Source of the DNA: Flavimobilis soli
Lineage (GTDB): Bacteria; Actinomycetota; Actinomycetes; Actinomycetales; Cellulomonadaceae
DNA length: 64,000 nt
Direction of reading: 5' to 3'
NCBI RefSeq assembly: GCF_002564025.1
Contig: NZ_PDJH01000001.1
Span: forward strand, 372,001-436,000
This document shows, one piece after another, positions 37,230-49,170 of the stretch; the first letter of the stretch is position 1; each line of letters begins with the position of its first letter. The notes beneath the pieces were generated by a model. It saw only the letters and a program-made list of their open reading frames with translations, was not told the DNA's origin and ran no database searches. Both the position numbers and the translations under genes were made by a program.

Positions 37230-37817
37230 TCAGTCTGCCCCGTGCGCCCACCGCGCGGCGAGACGCGCGCGCGTGTCGGCGAGCAGCTCGGGCAGCGCCT
37301 TGGTCCTGCCGACGACCGGCAGGAAGTTCATGTCGCCCGACCAGCGGGGCACGACGTGCTGGTGCAGGTGCGCGGCGATGCCCGCGCCGGCGACCTCGCC
37401 CTGGTTCATGCCGAGGTTGAAGCCCTGGGCGCCGGACACCTCGCGCAGCACCGTCATCGCGCGCTTGGTGAGCGCCGCGACCTCGGCGGTCTCGGCGTCG
37501 TCGAGCTCGGTGTAGTCGCTCACGTGGCGGTACGGGCACACGAGGAGGTGGCCGCCGTTGTAGGGGAAGAGGTTCATGACGACGAACGCGGACTCGCCGC
37601 GCGCGACGATCAGCCCGTCCTCGTCCGAACGCCCCGGGGCGAGGCAGAACGGGCAGCTGCCCGACGTCGAGTCGGCAGGCTTGCCCTCGCCCTGGATGTA
37701 CACCATCCGGTGCGGGGTCCACAGCCGGCCGAAGCCGTCGGGAGCGCCGGGGAGGTCGCTCGCGGCGTCGGGAGCCTGGGCTCCCGACGCCGCGGTCGCG
37801 TCCGTCATGTCCACGAC
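37230..37817 (-). CDS. HIT domain protein (AP4A phosphorylase-like)
   Basis: 195 aa histidine-triad nucleotide-binding protein. Active-site triad HLHQHVV near residue 150, with NLFPYNGGHLLVCPYRHV and NLGMNQGEVAGAGI upstream. CPFCLAP gives a zinc-ribbon-like pair. Actinobacterial homologues beside thrS (Rv2613c type) act as diadenosine tetraphosphate phosphorylases, matching a role in removing AP4A made by synthetases. The start is uncertain: GTG at 37817 sits 11 nt from GGAGGT, while an ATG at 37808 (MTDATAASG) gives 192 aa. Confidence 0.88.
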   Translation of the reverse strand, partial: VVDMTDATAASGAQAPDAASDLPGAPDGFGRLWTPHRMVYIQGEGKPADSTSGSCPFCLAPGRSDEDGLIVARGESAFVVMNLFPYNGGHLLVCPYRHVSDYTELDDAETAEVAALTKRAMTVLREVSGAQGFNLGMNQGEVAGAGIAAHLHQHVVPRWSGDMNFLPVVGRTKALPELLADTRARLAARWAHGAD

Positions 37818-37821
37818 GAGC

Positions 37822-39837
<2,016 letters not shown>

Positions 39838-39912
39838 AGGGTTCTCCTCGGGTGCGGGCGCGCTGCGGGGCGCGGTGCTGGATCGGCGGTGATCGCTCAC
39901 CGGTGTGCGTGC

Positions 39913-39930
39913 GTGCGTCGCGAGACGCAC
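39913..39930 (-). promoter_or_regulatory. Hairpin in the thrS leader
   Basis: GTGCGTC-GCGA-GACGCAC, a perfect 7-bp stem with a GNRA-like tetraloop on the plus-strand reading, in the approximately 100-nt hrpB-thrS gap. It may attenuate read-through from hrpB or regulate thrS. No antiterminator alternative was evident. Confidence 0.4.
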
Positions 39931-39938
39931 ACCCCTAG

Positions 39939-39944
39939 ATGCTA
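39939..39944 (-). promoter_or_regulatory. Candidate thrS -10 box
   Basis: TAGCAT on the minus strand, partly formed by the hrpB TAG stop codon, would start a transcript near 39932 carrying the hairpin leader. Confidence 0.35.
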
Positions 39945-42512
39945 CCGACCTGAGGGTCGGGTGCGGCGCACGCCGGTCGACGGCACGGCGGTCCACGGGT
40001 CCTCGGGCCAGTCGTGCTTCGGGTAGCGGCCGCGCATGTCGGCGCGCACGCCGCGGTACGGACCGTCCCAGAAGGACCGCAGGTCCGCGGTGATGGCGAC
40101 GGGCCGACGCGCCGGCGAGAGCAGGTGCAGCAGGAGCGGGACACGGCCGTCGGCGAGGCGCGGCGTCTCGCTCCAGCCGAAGACCTCCTGGACCTTGACG
40201 GCAAGAACGGGCTGCTGCGACGCGGCGTCGCCGCTCGCGACGTCGACGACCGCGTAGTCGACGCTCGCCGTCGAACCCGAGGGCAGCTCGATCCGCTCGG
40301 GCACGAGCTCGTCGAGCCGTCCGGCCTGCGGCCACGGCAGGAGGGTGCGCAGCCCGCCGAGCACGTCGACGCGCTGCAGGTCGCCGGCCGTGCGGACACG
40401 CGCGAGCGACGGTCCGAGCCACGCGTCGAGCGAGTCGAGGAGCGCGGCGTCGGACATGTCGGGCCACGGCTCGCCCAGCGCGCCGTGCAGGACGGCGAGC
40501 CGCGCACGCAGCGAGCGCGCTGCAACGCTCCACGGCAGCACGTCGAGGCCGTCCCGTGCGATCGCATCCCGCACGACGCCGGCGACCTGCTCGGGGGACG
40601 GCTTCCAGGCCTCGCTCGTCAGCTCGATCGCGCCGAGGGACGTCGTGCGCCGCGCGACGACGCGGCCGTCCGTCCACGCGACCGACGCGTCTTCCGCGAG
40701 TGCGGCCCCGGCTGCGGCGAGCGCGAGGTCCTCGTCGAGCGGTGCGGCACCGCGCACGTACGCGTCGCGGCGCCCGGGGGCGCGGTCCGCGTCTGCAACG
40801 GCGAGCCACTCGTACGCGGCGAGACCTGCTCCGTCGGGCAGCGCCGCGCCCGTGCCGCCGACCATGAGGTACGTACCACCGGCCCGGCGACGCCGGGCGA
40901 CGCGCTCGGGGTGCGCGAGCGCGACGACGAGGCCGGTCGCGAGGTCGTCGGTCAGGCGCTCGGACCCGCTGCCCTCACCCCTCCCCCGCGCTGCCCGGCC
41001 GTGCTCCTCGAGCCGCCGCACAGAAGCACGCCACTCGTGCGCTCCCGGGCCGCCTCGGCGGACGTCGCGCAGCGCCGCGACGAGGTCGGCGTCGCCCCGG
41101 CGGACGTCCTGATCGAGCAGCGCGACCACCTCAGCCGCACGCCTCGGCCCGACGACGTCGCTCGCGTCGAGCAGGGCACGCGCGAGCCGCGGGTCCGTCG
41201 GGACCGACGCGACGCGCCGTCCACGCTCGGTGACGCGCCCGGCGTCGTCGAGCGCGCCCAGCATCGTCAACGTCTCGCGGGCCACGGCTGCGGCCGCCTC
41301 GGGTGGCGGGTCGAGGAGCGCGAGCGACGTGAGCTCGCTCCCCCAGCACGCCGTCTCGAGGAGGAACGACGTGAGGTCCGCCGTGAGGATCTCGGGCGTC
41401 GGGTGCTCCGGCAGACGGGCATGGTCCTCGGGCGACCAGCAGCGGTACACCGCGCCGGGCGCCTCGCGGCCGGCGCGGCCCGCGCGCTGCTCGGCGGAGG
41501 AGCGGTTCACCGAGACGGTGACGAGCCCGGCGAGCCCACGCCGCAGGTCCGTGCGCGGCTCGCGCGAGAGCCCCGCGTCGACGACGACACGCACGCCCGG
41601 GACGGTCAGCGACGACTCGGCGACAGCGGTCGACACGACGACGCGGCGGCGGCCGCCCGGCATGAGCGCGGCGTCCTGCCGATCGGCCGGCAGGCGGCCG
41701 TGCAGCGGCAGGACGGCGGCGTCGAGCCCCGCGCTCGTGAGGCGTCGCACGACCTGGTCGATCTCGCGCACGCCCGGCACGAACACGAGCACGTCCCCCT
41801 CGCGCTCCGCCGCGGCCTGGACGACGGTCGCGGCGACGTGGTCGAGGAACGCCGGGGTCACCCCACGCTCGTCCATCCTCCTCGCGCGGGCCGGGAGCGG
41901 GCGCCACTCGACGTCGACCGGGTGCAGCGCGGCCTCCGCGGACACGACCACTGCGGGTGCGGCGTCGTCCCCGAGCAGCGCGGCGGTGCGGCCTGCCTCG
42001 ACGGTCGCGGACATCGCGACGACGGCAAGGTCCGGGCGCAGCGCGGCGCGCACGTCCACGAGCATCGCAAGGACCAGGTCAGAGTCCAGGTGGCGCTCGT
42101 GGACCTCGTCGAGCACGACGGCGGACACGCCCGCCAGCTCGGGGTCGCGCTGCAGGCGCCGCAGCATCACCCCGGTCGTCACGACCTCGACGCGCGTCGC
42201 CCTCGACGTCCGGGAGTCACCACGGACGGAGTAGCCGACAGTCTGCCCCGCCTCTTCCCCGAGGAGCCACGCGAGCCGACGGGCGGCCGCACGTGCTGCG
42301 ACCCGACGCGGCTGCGTCACGACCACCCGGCCGCCGACCTCGTACGCGACCGCGGGCGGGACGAGCGTCGTCTTGCCCGTACCCGGCGGCGCCTGGACCA
42401 CGGCGACCCCGCGTGCGCGCAGCGCCTCGCGGAGCGCGGGCAGCACCGCGGCCGCTGGCAGGCCGCCCGGGTTCGCGAGAAGGCGCGCGATCGCGTCGGG
42501 TGCAGGCTCCAT
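39942..42512 (-). CDS. hrpB: ATP-dependent RNA helicase HrpB
   Basis: DEAH/DExH-box helicase, 856 aa. Walker [10 protein letters not shown] (~41-49), DEVHERH Walker B variant (DEVH), motif III SATVE, and the motif VI region [15 protein letters not shown]2 and HrpB C-terminal domains follow, with a conserved WP-rich region ([22 protein letters not shown]) and a C-terminal [10 protein letters not shown]. The family's biological role is poorly defined; it may act on RNA processing. ATG at 42512; the 80-bp gap to the divergent sigma factor gene must hold both promoters. Confidence 0.94.
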   Translation of the reverse strand: MEPAPDAIARLLANPGGLPAAAVLPALREALRARGVAVVQAPPGTGKTTLVPPAVAYEVGGRVVVTQPRRVAARAAARRLAWLLGEEAGQTVGYSVRGDSRTSRATRVEVVTTGVMLRRLQRDPELAGVSAVVLDEVHERHLDSDLVLAMLVDVRAALRPDLAVVAMSATVEAGRTAALLGDDAAPAVVVSAEAALHPVDVEWRPLPARARRMDERGVTPAFLDHVAATVVQAAAEREGDVLVFVPGVREIDQVVRRLTSAGLDAAVLPLHGRLPADRQDAALMPGGRRRVVVSTAVAESSLTVPGVRVVVDAGLSREPRTDLRRGLAGLVTVSVNRSSAEQRAGRAGREAPGAVYRCWSPEDHARLPEHPTPEILTADLTSFLLETACWGSELTSLALLDPPPEAAAAVARETLTMLGALDDAGRVTERGRRVASVPTDPRLARALLDASDVVGPRRAAEVVALLDQDVRRGDADLVAALRDVRRGGPGAHEWRASVRRLEEHGRAARGRGEGSGSERLTDDLATGLVVALAHPERVARRRRAGGTYLMVGGTGAALPDGAGLAAYEWLAVADADRAPGRRDAYVRGAAPLDEDLALAAAGAALAEDASVAWTDGRVVARRTTSLGAIELTSEAWKPSPEQVAGVVRDAIARDGLDVLPWSVAARSLRARLAVLHGALGEPWPDMSDAALLDSLDAWLGPSLARVRTAGDLQRVDVLGGLRTLLPWPQAGRLDELVPERIELPSGSTASVDYAVVDVASGDAASQQPVLAVKVQEVFGWSETPRLADGRVPLLLHLLSPARRPVAITADLRSFWDGPYRGVRADMRGRYPKHDWPEDPWTAVPSTGVRRTRPSGR

Positions 42513-42592
42513 CCGCTTATTCTCGCCGGATCACGCGCGACCTTCCGACGAGGTCCTCGGTAAGGACTGCGCGAAGCCGGACACTTCTCGGT

Positions 42593-43234
42593 ATGAGCAC
42601 TCCCCCGACCGGGCCGACGCCGGGCGAACGCTTCGCCCACCTGTGGGCGACGTGCGCGCCCCGGGTCCAGGCGTACGCGATGCGGCACGTCGACCCTGAC
42701 ACGGCCCAGGAGGTGGTCTCCGAGACGTTCCTCGTCGCGTGGCGGCGCCTGGAGCACGTGCCCGGCGAGCCGATGCCGTGGCTGATCGTCGTCGCGCGCA
42801 ACACGATCGCGAACGCGCGGAGGTCCGAGCGTCGCGTGCGCGCGCTCGACGTCGAGCTCGCGCGGCTCGCGGCCGTCGCACGGCCGACCACGTCGGGCGC
42901 TGACGACGTCGCCCTCGACCGGGACACGATGCTGCGCGGGCTCGCAGCCCTGAGCGAGGAGCAGCGCGAGGCGCTGCTCCTCGTCGCATGGGACGGGCTC
43001 TCCCCCGGTCAGGCGGCCGCCGTGCTCGGCGTGTCGACGGCGACGTTTCACGTCCGGCTGCACCGGGCCCGACGGCGGCTCGAGACGCTCGTGGACGGCC
43101 CCGCACAGTCAGCCGACCCGTCGCCGGCCTCAGGCGCCGAAGACACCGCCGCCGAAGCACTCGGCTCCCCGCCCCCCGTCCCTGACGTGTGCGGGGGACC
43201 TGCGAACCCGAGCGCCACCAGGAGGTCCTCATGA
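42593..43234 (+). CDS. ECF-type RNA polymerase sigma factor
   Basis: 213 aa. Region 2 (~15-85) reads VQAYAMRHVDPDTAQEVVSETFLVAWRRLEHVPGEPMPWLIVVARNT and region 4 (~122-165) reads LSEEQREALLLVAWDGLSPGQAAAVLGVSTATFHVRLHRARRRLE, with no region 3 between, so an ECF (group 4) sigma. A Pro/Ala-rich tail (~170-213) is unusual. The ATG is at 42593; its TGA overlaps the ATG of the next gene, the usual sigma/anti-sigma coupling. The target regulon is unknown. Confidence 0.9.
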   Translation: MSTPPTGPTPGERFAHLWATCAPRVQAYAMRHVDPDTAQEVVSETFLVAWRRLEHVPGEPMPWLIVVARNTIANARRSERRVRALDVELARLAAVARPTTSGADDVALDRDTMLRGLAALSEEQREALLLVAWDGLSPGQAAAVLGVSTATFHVRLHRARRRLETLVDGPAQSADPSPASGAEDTAAEALGSPPPVPDVCGGPANPSATRRSS

Positions 43235-44037
43235 GCGCCACTTCCGTCGACTCGCGCCTCGCGGCACTCGCGCCCAGGCCTGAGCCCCTCGACCCCGTCC
43301 GCCTCGACGCCGCGCACGCGGCCGTGCTCGCAGCGATCCCGGACGACCACGCCGCTGCTGCCGGGGCGCAGCAGGAGCAGGACACTCAGCCTCTGCCGTT
43401 CGACCTCGCACGTCGGCGCCGCCGTACACGCGGCACCTTACTGGCAGCGGCCTGCTTCGTCCTCGGCATCGCCATGGTCCTCGGCCTGCCGCAGGGTGGG
43501 GACTCGACCGCCTTCGCGACCTGGACGTCGTCGGCCACGCCGGTCGATCCGGCGAAGGTCACCGACGAGATCGCCCACTGCTCCGTCCGAGCCCAGGAAC
43601 AGGGCACACCTGCCGAGCCGGTGCTCCTCGAGCAGCGTGGCGACTGGGTCTATGCCCTGTTCGCCCGTGCCTCCGGGACCGAGATGGCTGTGTCCGCGTG
43701 CCTCGTCCGTCGCACGGGCGACGCCGAGCTCCCGATCGAGGGAGCCGTCATCGGCGCGGAGGGGCCGTGGGATCGTCCCGCTGCCGACGAGGTGACACCG
43801 GTCTTCTCCAGCTGGGACCCGACGTGGGCGTCGGTCGGCGGGTATGCCGGGGACGAGGTCGCTCGCGTGGTGCTCGTGGTGGACCGCCCGGGCGCCGAGT
43901 CGCGAACGGTGGTTGCGAGCGTCGCCGGAGGCTGGTTCGGGGCGTGGTGGCCGCAGGACTCGCAGCACGCCCGGTACTCCGTGACCTGGTACCTCGTGGA
44001 CGGGACGGTGGGCGGCACGCTCGAGAATCAACGGTGA
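43231..44037 (+). CDS. Probable membrane anti-sigma factor partner of the ECF sigma
   Basis: 268 aa. N-terminal cytoplasmic region (~1-65), a basic RRRRRTR stretch, one TM helix (~68-86) and an extracytoplasmic domain (~90-268) with two cysteines (IAHCSV, SACLVRR) that could form a disulfide. Its ATG overlaps the sigma TGA and has AGGAGG 5 nt upstream, showing tight coupling. It lacks the HxxxCxxC zinc anti-sigma motif, so the anti-sigma role is inferred from context and topology. Convergent with the CDF transporter 19 bp downstream. Confidence 0.65.
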   Translation: MSATSVDSRLAALAPRPEPLDPVRLDAAHAAVLAAIPDDHAAAAGAQQEQDTQPLPFDLARRRRRTRGTLLAAACFVLGIAMVLGLPQGGDSTAFATWTSSATPVDPAKVTDEIAHCSVRAQEQGTPAEPVLLEQRGDWVYALFARASGTEMAVSACLVRRTGDAELPIEGAVIGAEGPWDRPAADEVTPVFSSWDPTWASVGGYAGDEVARVVLVVDRPGAESRTVVASVAGGWFGAWWPQDSQHARYSVTWYLVDGTVGGTLENQR

Positions 44038-44056
44038 GGCCGCCCGTCTGCGCTGG

Positions 44057-44992
44057 TCAGCAGTACGGGTGGTGCTCGTGGTCCACGTGGCCCGCTGGCT
44101 CGAGCTGGAACGTCGAGTGGTCGACGGCGACGTCGAAGTGGGACGCGACGCACTCCTGGAGCGCATCGAGGATGCGCGGCGCGTGCCCGTCCGCGAAGCA
44201 CGAGTCCTCCACCACGACGTGCGCGGAGATCACCGGCAGGCCGGTCGCGACGAGCGAGGCGTGCAGGTCGTGCACGTCGAGCACGTGCTCGACCTCGAGC
44301 ATGTGCGCGCGGACGTCGTCGAGGTCCAGGCCGGGCGGCGCGGACTCGAGGAGCACGTCGCCCGTCTCCCGCAGGAGCCGCAGCGCACGCGGCAGGATGA
44401 GCGCACCGATGACGAGGCCGGCGACCGCGTCGGCCTGCAGCCATCCCGTGGTCCGGATGAGGATCGCAGCAACGATCACCGCGACGGACCCGAGGGCGTC
44501 GTTGAGCACCTCGAGGAACGCGGCCCGCATGTTGAAGCTCGACCGTCGCCCACCGGCGAGCACCGCGATCGACACCAGGTTGCCGACCAGGCCGATGACG
44601 CCGAAGACGAGCAGCTCGGTCGACGGCACCTCGGGCGGGTCGAAGAACCGCTGCACGCCCTCGACGAGCACGTACACGCCGACGACGAGCAGGAGCGTCG
44701 CCTGCGCGGCGGCAGCGACGACCTCGATCCGGCGCCAGCCCCACGTCCGGCGCGACGTCGCGGGCCTGGCCGAGAGTGCGGCGGCGCCGAGGGCCATGCC
44801 GAGCCCGGCGGTGTCGGTGAGCATGTGCGCCGTGTCGACGAGGAGCGCGAGGCTGCCCGTGAGCACCGCCCCGACCGCCTGAGCGAGGAGGATCGTCGCC
44901 GTGACAGTGAACGCGACGGTCAGGCGGCCCCGCTGGTCAGCGGGATCGAGCCCTGCCCCGTGATCGTGCCCCGTGTGCCCGTCCCTGCTCAT
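44057..44992 (-). CDS. Cation diffusion facilitator (CDF) transporter, Zn/Co type
   Basis: 311 aa, six TM helices. Metal site A: DTAHMLTDTAG in TM2 (HxxxD) and the NDALGSVAVIV segment in TM5 (NxxxG/D pattern). N-terminal HTGHDHG and a C-terminal His-rich tail (HVDHEHH) are typical metal-handling stretches. Proton-antiport efflux of zinc, cobalt or cadmium is expected. ATG at 44992. A perfect palindrome and the der gene lie upstream. Confidence 0.9.
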   Translation of the reverse strand: MSRDGHTGHDHGAGLDPADQRGRLTVAFTVTATILLAQAVGAVLTGSLALLVDTAHMLTDTAGLGMALGAAALSARPATSRRTWGWRRIEVVAAAAQATLLLVVGVYVLVEGVQRFFDPPEVPSTELLVFGVIGLVGNLVSIAVLAGGRRSSFNMRAAFLEVLNDALGSVAVIVAAILIRTTGWLQADAVAGLVIGALILPRALRLLRETGDVLLESAPPGLDLDDVRAHMLEVEHVLDVHDLHASLVATGLPVISAHVVVEDSCFADGHAPRILDALQECVASHFDVAVDHSTFQLEPAGHVDHEHHPYC

Positions 44993-45024
44993 CCAGCGAT
45001 CCTAGCACCCGCCCCCGGAAGCGA

Positions 45025-45069
45025 GAATGTGCGCGATCTGCTGCCCAGAGCAGCAGATCGCGCACATTC
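45025..45069. repeat. Perfect 20-bp palindrome between der and the CDF gene
   Basis: Arms gaatgtgcgcgatctgctgc (45025-45044) and its exact complement (45050-45069) enclose a 5-nt loop. It lies 19 nt after the der stop on its minus strand. It may be the der terminator, but its arm is only about half GC, unlike the surrounding sequence and the other terminators in the window, and it lacks a U-tract; a dispersed REP-like element is an alternative. Confidence 0.75.
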
Positions 45070-45088
45070 GTGCCGGCAGTTCGTCGGG

Positions 45089-46630
45089 TCAGCGCTTGCG
45101 CTTCTCGCGCACGCGCACCGAGATCTCGATCGGCGTGCCCTCGAAGTCGAAGGTCTCGCGCAGGCGACGCTCGACGAAGCGACGGTAGCCCGCCTCGATG
45201 AAGCCGGACGCGAAGATCACGAAGCGCGGCGGGCGCGTCGAGACCTGGGTCGCGAACAGGATGCGCGGCTGCTTGCCGCCGCGCAGCGGGTGCGGGTGCG
45301 CGGCCACGAGCTCGCCGAGGAACGCGTTGAGACGGCCGGTCGGGATGCGCCGCTCCCAGTTCTCGAGGGAGTGCTCGAGCGCCGGCACCAACTTCTCCGC
45401 GTGCCAGCCGGTCTTCGCCGAGAGGTTCACGCGCGGCGCCCACTGGATCTGGACGAGGTCCTTCTCGATCTCACGCTCGAGGTACTTGCGGCGGTCCTCG
45501 TCCATGAGGTCCCACTTGTTGTACGCGATGACGAGGGCGCGGCCCGCGTCGACGACCTGCTGGATGACGCGCGTGTCCTGCTCCGTCATCGGCACGGAGG
45601 CGTCGACGAGCACGACGGCGACCTCAGCCTTCTCGATCGCGGCCTGGGTGCGCAGCGACGCGTAGAAGTCGGCACCGGACGTCTGGTGCACGCGGCGCCG
45701 GATACCGGCGGTGTCGACGAACCACCACGGCACGCCCTTGAGCTCGATGAGCTCGTCGACCGGGTCGCGCGTCGTGCCCGCGAGCTCGTCGACGACGACG
45801 CGGTTCGAGCCCGCGACCTTGTTGAGCAGGGAAGACTTGCCGACGTTCGGGCGCCCGACGAGCGCGACCCGTCGGGGGCCGTCCGCACGGGCGACGCCAT
45901 GAGCCGTCTCGGTCGGCAGCGCCTTCATCGCGGCGTCGAGCAGGTCGCCCGTGCCACGGCCGTGCAGCGCCGACACGGGGTGCGGCTCGCCGAGGCCGAG
46001 GCTCCACAGCTCGGTCGCGTCCGCCTCGGAGCGTGGGCCGTCGACCTTGTTGGCGCACAGCACGACGGGCTTCTTCGCTCGGCGCAGCAGACGCACGACA
46101 TGCTCGTCGGTCGCCGTCGGTCCGACGGTCGCGTCGACGACGAACAGCACGGCGTCGGCGAGGTCGATCGCGATCTCGGCCTGCTTGGCGACCGAGGCGT
46201 CGATGCCCATGACGTCGGTCTCCCAGCCGCCCGTGTCGACGAGAGTGAACTGCCGGCCCGACCACTCGGCCTGGTACGACACGCGGTCGCGGGTCACGCC
46301 CGGCTTGTCCTCGACGACGGCCTCGCGCCGGCCGATGATGCGGTTGACCAGGGTCGACTTGCCGACGTTCGGGCGACCGACGACCGCGAGGACGGGAAGC
46401 GCAGCGGGCCCGTGGAGGTCGTCCAGGTCGTCCTCGTCGAGGTCGAGGAGAGCCAGGTCGTCCTCACCGAGCTCGTAGTCGGCGAGGCCGCTGCGGAGCA
46501 TCTCCTCGCGCGCGGCGTCGGCCTCGGCATCCTCGGAGTACGCGGGCACCTGGTCGGCGACAGCCGCGGTCTCGTCGGTGTCCTGGTGCGTGAGGGCAGC
46601 GTCGGGCCGGGTCTCGTCGGGCGAAGTCAT
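45089..46630 (-). CDS. der: Ribosome biogenesis GTPase Der (EngA)
   Basis: Tandem-GTPase needed for 50S subunit assembly; 513 aa. The first G domain has [11 protein letters not shown] (~84-93), DTGG and NKVD; the second repeats with [15 protein letters not shown] and NKWD; a C-terminal KH-like domain ends in basic RVREKRKR. Preceding the first G domain is an unusually acidic 70-residue N-terminal extension ([19 protein letters not shown]). ATG at 46630; longer reading upstream is less likely. 89 bp after the acyltransferase gene, ahead of the palindrome. Confidence 0.95.
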   Translation of the reverse strand: MTSPDETRPDAALTHQDTDETAAVADQVPAYSEDAEADAAREEMLRSGLADYELGEDDLALLDLDEDDLDDLHGPAALPVLAVVGRPNVGKSTLVNRIIGRREAVVEDKPGVTRDRVSYQAEWSGRQFTLVDTGGWETDVMGIDASVAKQAEIAIDLADAVLFVVDATVGPTATDEHVVRLLRRAKKPVVLCANKVDGPRSEADATELWSLGLGEPHPVSALHGRGTGDLLDAAMKALPTETAHGVARADGPRRVALVGRPNVGKSSLLNKVAGSNRVVVDELAGTTRDPVDELIELKGVPWWFVDTAGIRRRVHQTSGADFYASLRTQAAIEKAEVAVVLVDASVPMTEQDTRVIQQVVDAGRALVIAYNKWDLMDEDRRKYLEREIEKDLVQIQWAPRVNLSAKTGWHAEKLVPALEHSLENWERRIPTGRLNAFLGELVAAHPHPLRGGKQPRILFATQVSTRPPRFVIFASGFIEAGYRRFVERRLRETFDFEGTPIEISVRVREKRKR

Positions 46631-46719
46631 GGCCCTATCATCCCAGGCTTGCGCGCCCGGGGCGACCATCGCCGCGACCTGCTCGGTCACACCACCCCGG
46701 GTGACGCTCACGCAGGACG

Positions 46720-47424
46720 TCAGTCCGCCTGGACGGCCGTCCCGCGTCCGGGTGCCACAGCACCCGGGTCGTCCAGCGGGAGCGCGATGCCCGAGAGCTC
46801 GACCGCAGCCTCGACCGTGGCCTTCAGTGCGTTCGCGACGAGCTGCGCATACTGCTCCTGTGCCTGCTTCCCGGTCGTGCCCGGCGCACGCTCCATCGAG
46901 ACGGGCTCACCGATCAGGACGAACAGACGACGCCGGAAGCCGGGCAGCCGACCTGCCCCCTCGCCCGTCCGCCGCGTCCCGAGGACGGCAGCGGGAACGA
47001 CGGGAGCCCCGGACGCGAGCGCGAGCCACGCCACGCCCCCGCGCACCTCCGACAGGTCGCCGCGCCCGCGGCGCCCCTCCGGGAAGATCCCGACGACGTC
47101 ACCGCGCTTGAGCACCGATAGCGCTGCGGCGAGCGCTGGGCGACCGTTCTCGCGGTCGACCGGGATCTGACCCGACCACCGCAGGAACGAGCCGATCGGC
47201 CCTCGGAACATCGACGCCTTGATCATCATGTGCACGGGCCGCGGGCTCACGCCGAACACGATGGGACCATCGATGACACCCGTGTGGTTGGCCGCGACGA
47301 TGACCGGGCCCTCGGCCGGCATGTTCTCGGCGCCCACGACGCGGGTACGCCAGACGACCCGCGACAACAGCCAGCCGAGCGGCGTGGCCCGGCGCGCTGC
47401 ACGCAGGGACGCCGCCGTGCTCAC
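46720..47424 (-). CDS. 1-acyl-sn-glycerol-3-phosphate acyltransferase (PlsC family)
   Basis: Phospholipid synthesis acyltransferase, 234 aa. Catalytic NHTGVID (NHX4D) near residue 46, then [10 protein letters not shown] and [10 protein letters not shown] blocks. GTG at 47424 overlaps the cmk TGA (GTGA). The cmk-PlsC-der order is common in actinobacteria. No TM is needed beyond a weak N-terminal hydrophobic patch. Confidence 0.9.
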   Translation of the reverse strand: MSTAASLRAARRATPLGWLLSRVVWRTRVVGAENMPAEGPVIVAANHTGVIDGPIVFGVSPRPVHMMIKASMFRGPIGSFLRWSGQIPVDRENGRPALAAALSVLKRGDVVGIFPEGRRGRGDLSEVRGGVAWLALASGAPVVPAAVLGTRRTGEGAGRLPGFRRRLFVLIGEPVSMERAPGTTGKQAQEQYAQLVANALKATVEAAVELSGIALPLDDPGAVAPGRGTAVQAD

Positions 47425-48188
47425 AGGACGGTGGACGTGTCTGCCGGCGCGACCTCGCGCACCCCCGCGACCTGCGCGACGACGTCGAGCACCGCCTGGA
47501 TCGTCTGCTCGAAGTCGAGGTCGGACGAGTCGACCGTCACGACGCCGTCAGCCGCGACCTGGAACTCGACGACGGTCGAGTCGTCACGGTCGCGCCGCAG
47601 CACCTGGTCCTTGGTCGCCTCGACGGCCTCCGTGCCAGCATCACCATGCAGCTCGAGCGCGCGACGTGCGAGGCGCGCCTCCTCGCTCGCGGTGAGCAGG
47701 ACGCGCGCGTCGGCGTCGGGAGCGACGACGGTCGTGATGTCACGTCCCTCCGCGACGACGCCACGGCCGCCCGAAAAGCTGCCGACGGCCTTCTGCGCGT
47801 CGATCAGCGCACGCTGCAGACGGCCGAGCTCGGCGCGGACCTCGAGGTTCGTCGCGACCGCGCTGACCTTCTCCGAGATCCGGGTCGTGCGGATGTCCTC
47901 ACGGACGTCGTGCCCGTCGATGAGCACCGACTCGACCGACGGGTCCACGCCCATCTCGAGCGGCATCGTGCGCACGGCCTCGGCGACCGCGTCACGGTCG
48001 GCGAGGTCGAGACCGAGGTGCAGGCACCACCAGGTCGCCGCGCGGTACGTCGCACCCGTGTCGAGGTACGCGAGGCCGAGACGGCGGGCCACCGCCTTGG
48101 ACACGCTCGACTTGCCTGACCCGGACGGTCCGTCGACCGCGATGACGACGGGGTGGCGCTCCTCGTGCTGCATGCTCGTGCTCTCCAT
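47421..48188 (-). CDS. cmk: Cytidylate kinase
   Basis: Phosphorylates CMP/dCMP; 255 aa. P-loop GPSGSGKS (~20-27), LDTGATYRA, the NMP-binding insertion (~60-130) and GRDITTVVAPDADAR. The ATG at 48188 is used; an internal ATG (MQHEERH, at 48173) has GGAG at 9 nt and may be the actual start. It is 25 bp downstream of rluB on the same strand. Confidence 0.94.
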   Translation of the reverse strand: MESTSMQHEERHPVVIAVDGPSGSGKSSVSKAVARRLGLAYLDTGATYRAATWWCLHLGLDLADRDAVAEAVRTMPLEMGVDPSVESVLIDGHDVREDIRTTRISEKVSAVATNLEVRAELGRLQRALIDAQKAVGSFSGGRGVVAEGRDITTVVAPDADARVLLTASEEARLARRALELHGDAGTEAVEATKDQVLRRDRDDSTVVEFQVAADGVVTVDSSDLDFEQTIQAVLDVVAQVAGVREVAPADTSTVL

Positions 48189-48213
48189 CAGTGGTGGTCC
48201 AGGGACGTGCGCG

Positions 48214-49170
48214 TCAGAGGCCGACGGCGGACATCAGCGTGCCGAGCTCGGTCTTGCCGAGCACGCGGTGCCGGCCCGGCGGCAGGTCGTTCAGACGGAT
48301 CGGGCCCATCTGGACGCGCACGAGGCGCGTGACCTTGTGGCCCACCGCGTCGAACATGCGACGCACGATGCGGTTGCGCCCCTCGTGCAGGATCACCTCG
48401 ACGAGGCTCGCCTGCGGCGTCGAGTCGACGACCCGGTAGCGGTCGAGGCGAGCGAGGCCGTCGTCGAGGTCGACACCGTGGACGAGCGCGTCACCGACAC
48501 GCGGCGTGACACGACCCTCGACCTCGACGAGGTACGTCTTCGCGATCCCGTACTTGGGGTGCGTCAGACGGTTGGCGAGCTCGCCGTCGTTCGTGAGGAT
48601 CAGCAGGCCCTCGCTGTCCTGGTCGAGACGACCGACGTGGAAGAGACGCTCGGAGCGGTTCTTGAAGAAGTCCGCGAGGCAGGGGCGCCCCTCCGGGTCG
48701 TCCATCGAGGAGACGACGCCGAGCGGCTTGTTGAAGATGATCGTGATCTTCGAGTCGTCGAGCTGGATGCGCAAGCCGTCGACGTGCACGGACTGCACGT
48801 TCGGGTCGATGCGCACGCCGAGCTCGAGGACGATCTGACCGTCGACCTCGACGCGGCCCTGCTCGATCAGCTGCTCGCACGCGCGGCGCGAGCCGAGGCC
48901 CGCCTGGGCGAGCACCTTCTGCAGACGCACGCCGTCCGCGGTGTGCACGTCGATGTCGGGCTTCGCCTCGCGCGGCTCCCGGCGGGCGGCCTCGGGGCGC
49001 GCTCCGCGCGGAGGCTCGTTGCGCGCACCACGTGCGGGGCCGCGGGCTGCGCCGCGTCCGGCCTGCGGCCGCCCGCCCGTGCCGCCCCGCGCGGGCTGGC
49101 CGCCGCCCTGGCCGCGAGACCGTCCTGCACCGTTCTGACGACCGCCACGGCCGTTCCCGCTGCTGCTCAC
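48214..49170 (-). CDS. rluB: Ribosomal large subunit pseudouridine synthase (RluB/RsuA family)
   Basis: Isomerises a uridine in 23S rRNA; 318 aa. An approximately 70-residue N-terminal Gly/Arg-rich disordered extension, an S4 RNA-binding domain (VRLQKVLAQAGLGSRRACEQLIEQGRVEVDG), then the catalytic domain with GRLDQDSEGLL containing the active aspartate, and EGRNRIVRRMFDAVGHKV. GTG at 49170 overlaps the scpB TGA (GTGA). Actinobacterial order scpA-scpB-rluB-cmk-der. Confidence 0.93.
   Translation of the reverse strand: MSSSGNGRGGRQNGAGRSRGQGGGQPARGGTGGRPQAGRGAARGPARGARNEPPRGARPEAARREPREAKPDIDVHTADGVRLQKVLAQAGLGSRRACEQLIEQGRVEVDGQIVLELGVRIDPNVQSVHVDGLRIQLDDSKITIIFNKPLGVVSSMDDPEGRPCLADFFKNRSERLFHVGRLDQDSEGLLILTNDGELANRLTHPKYGIAKTYLVEVEGRVTPRVGDALVHGVDLDDGLARLDRYRVVDSTPQASLVEVILHEGRNRIVRRMFDAVGHKVTRLVRVQMGPIRLNDLPPGRHRVLGKTELGTLMSAVGL

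Noticed and set aside
39838-39941. T-box riboswitch upstream of thrS
   Set aside because: No T-box consensus or antiterminator alternative seen; only a 7-bp hairpin in a leader of about 100 nt.
44993-45088. tRNA-like or ncRNA gene at the palindrome
   Set aside because: Only a simple hairpin with a 5-nt loop; no cloverleaf or conserved RNA motif visible.
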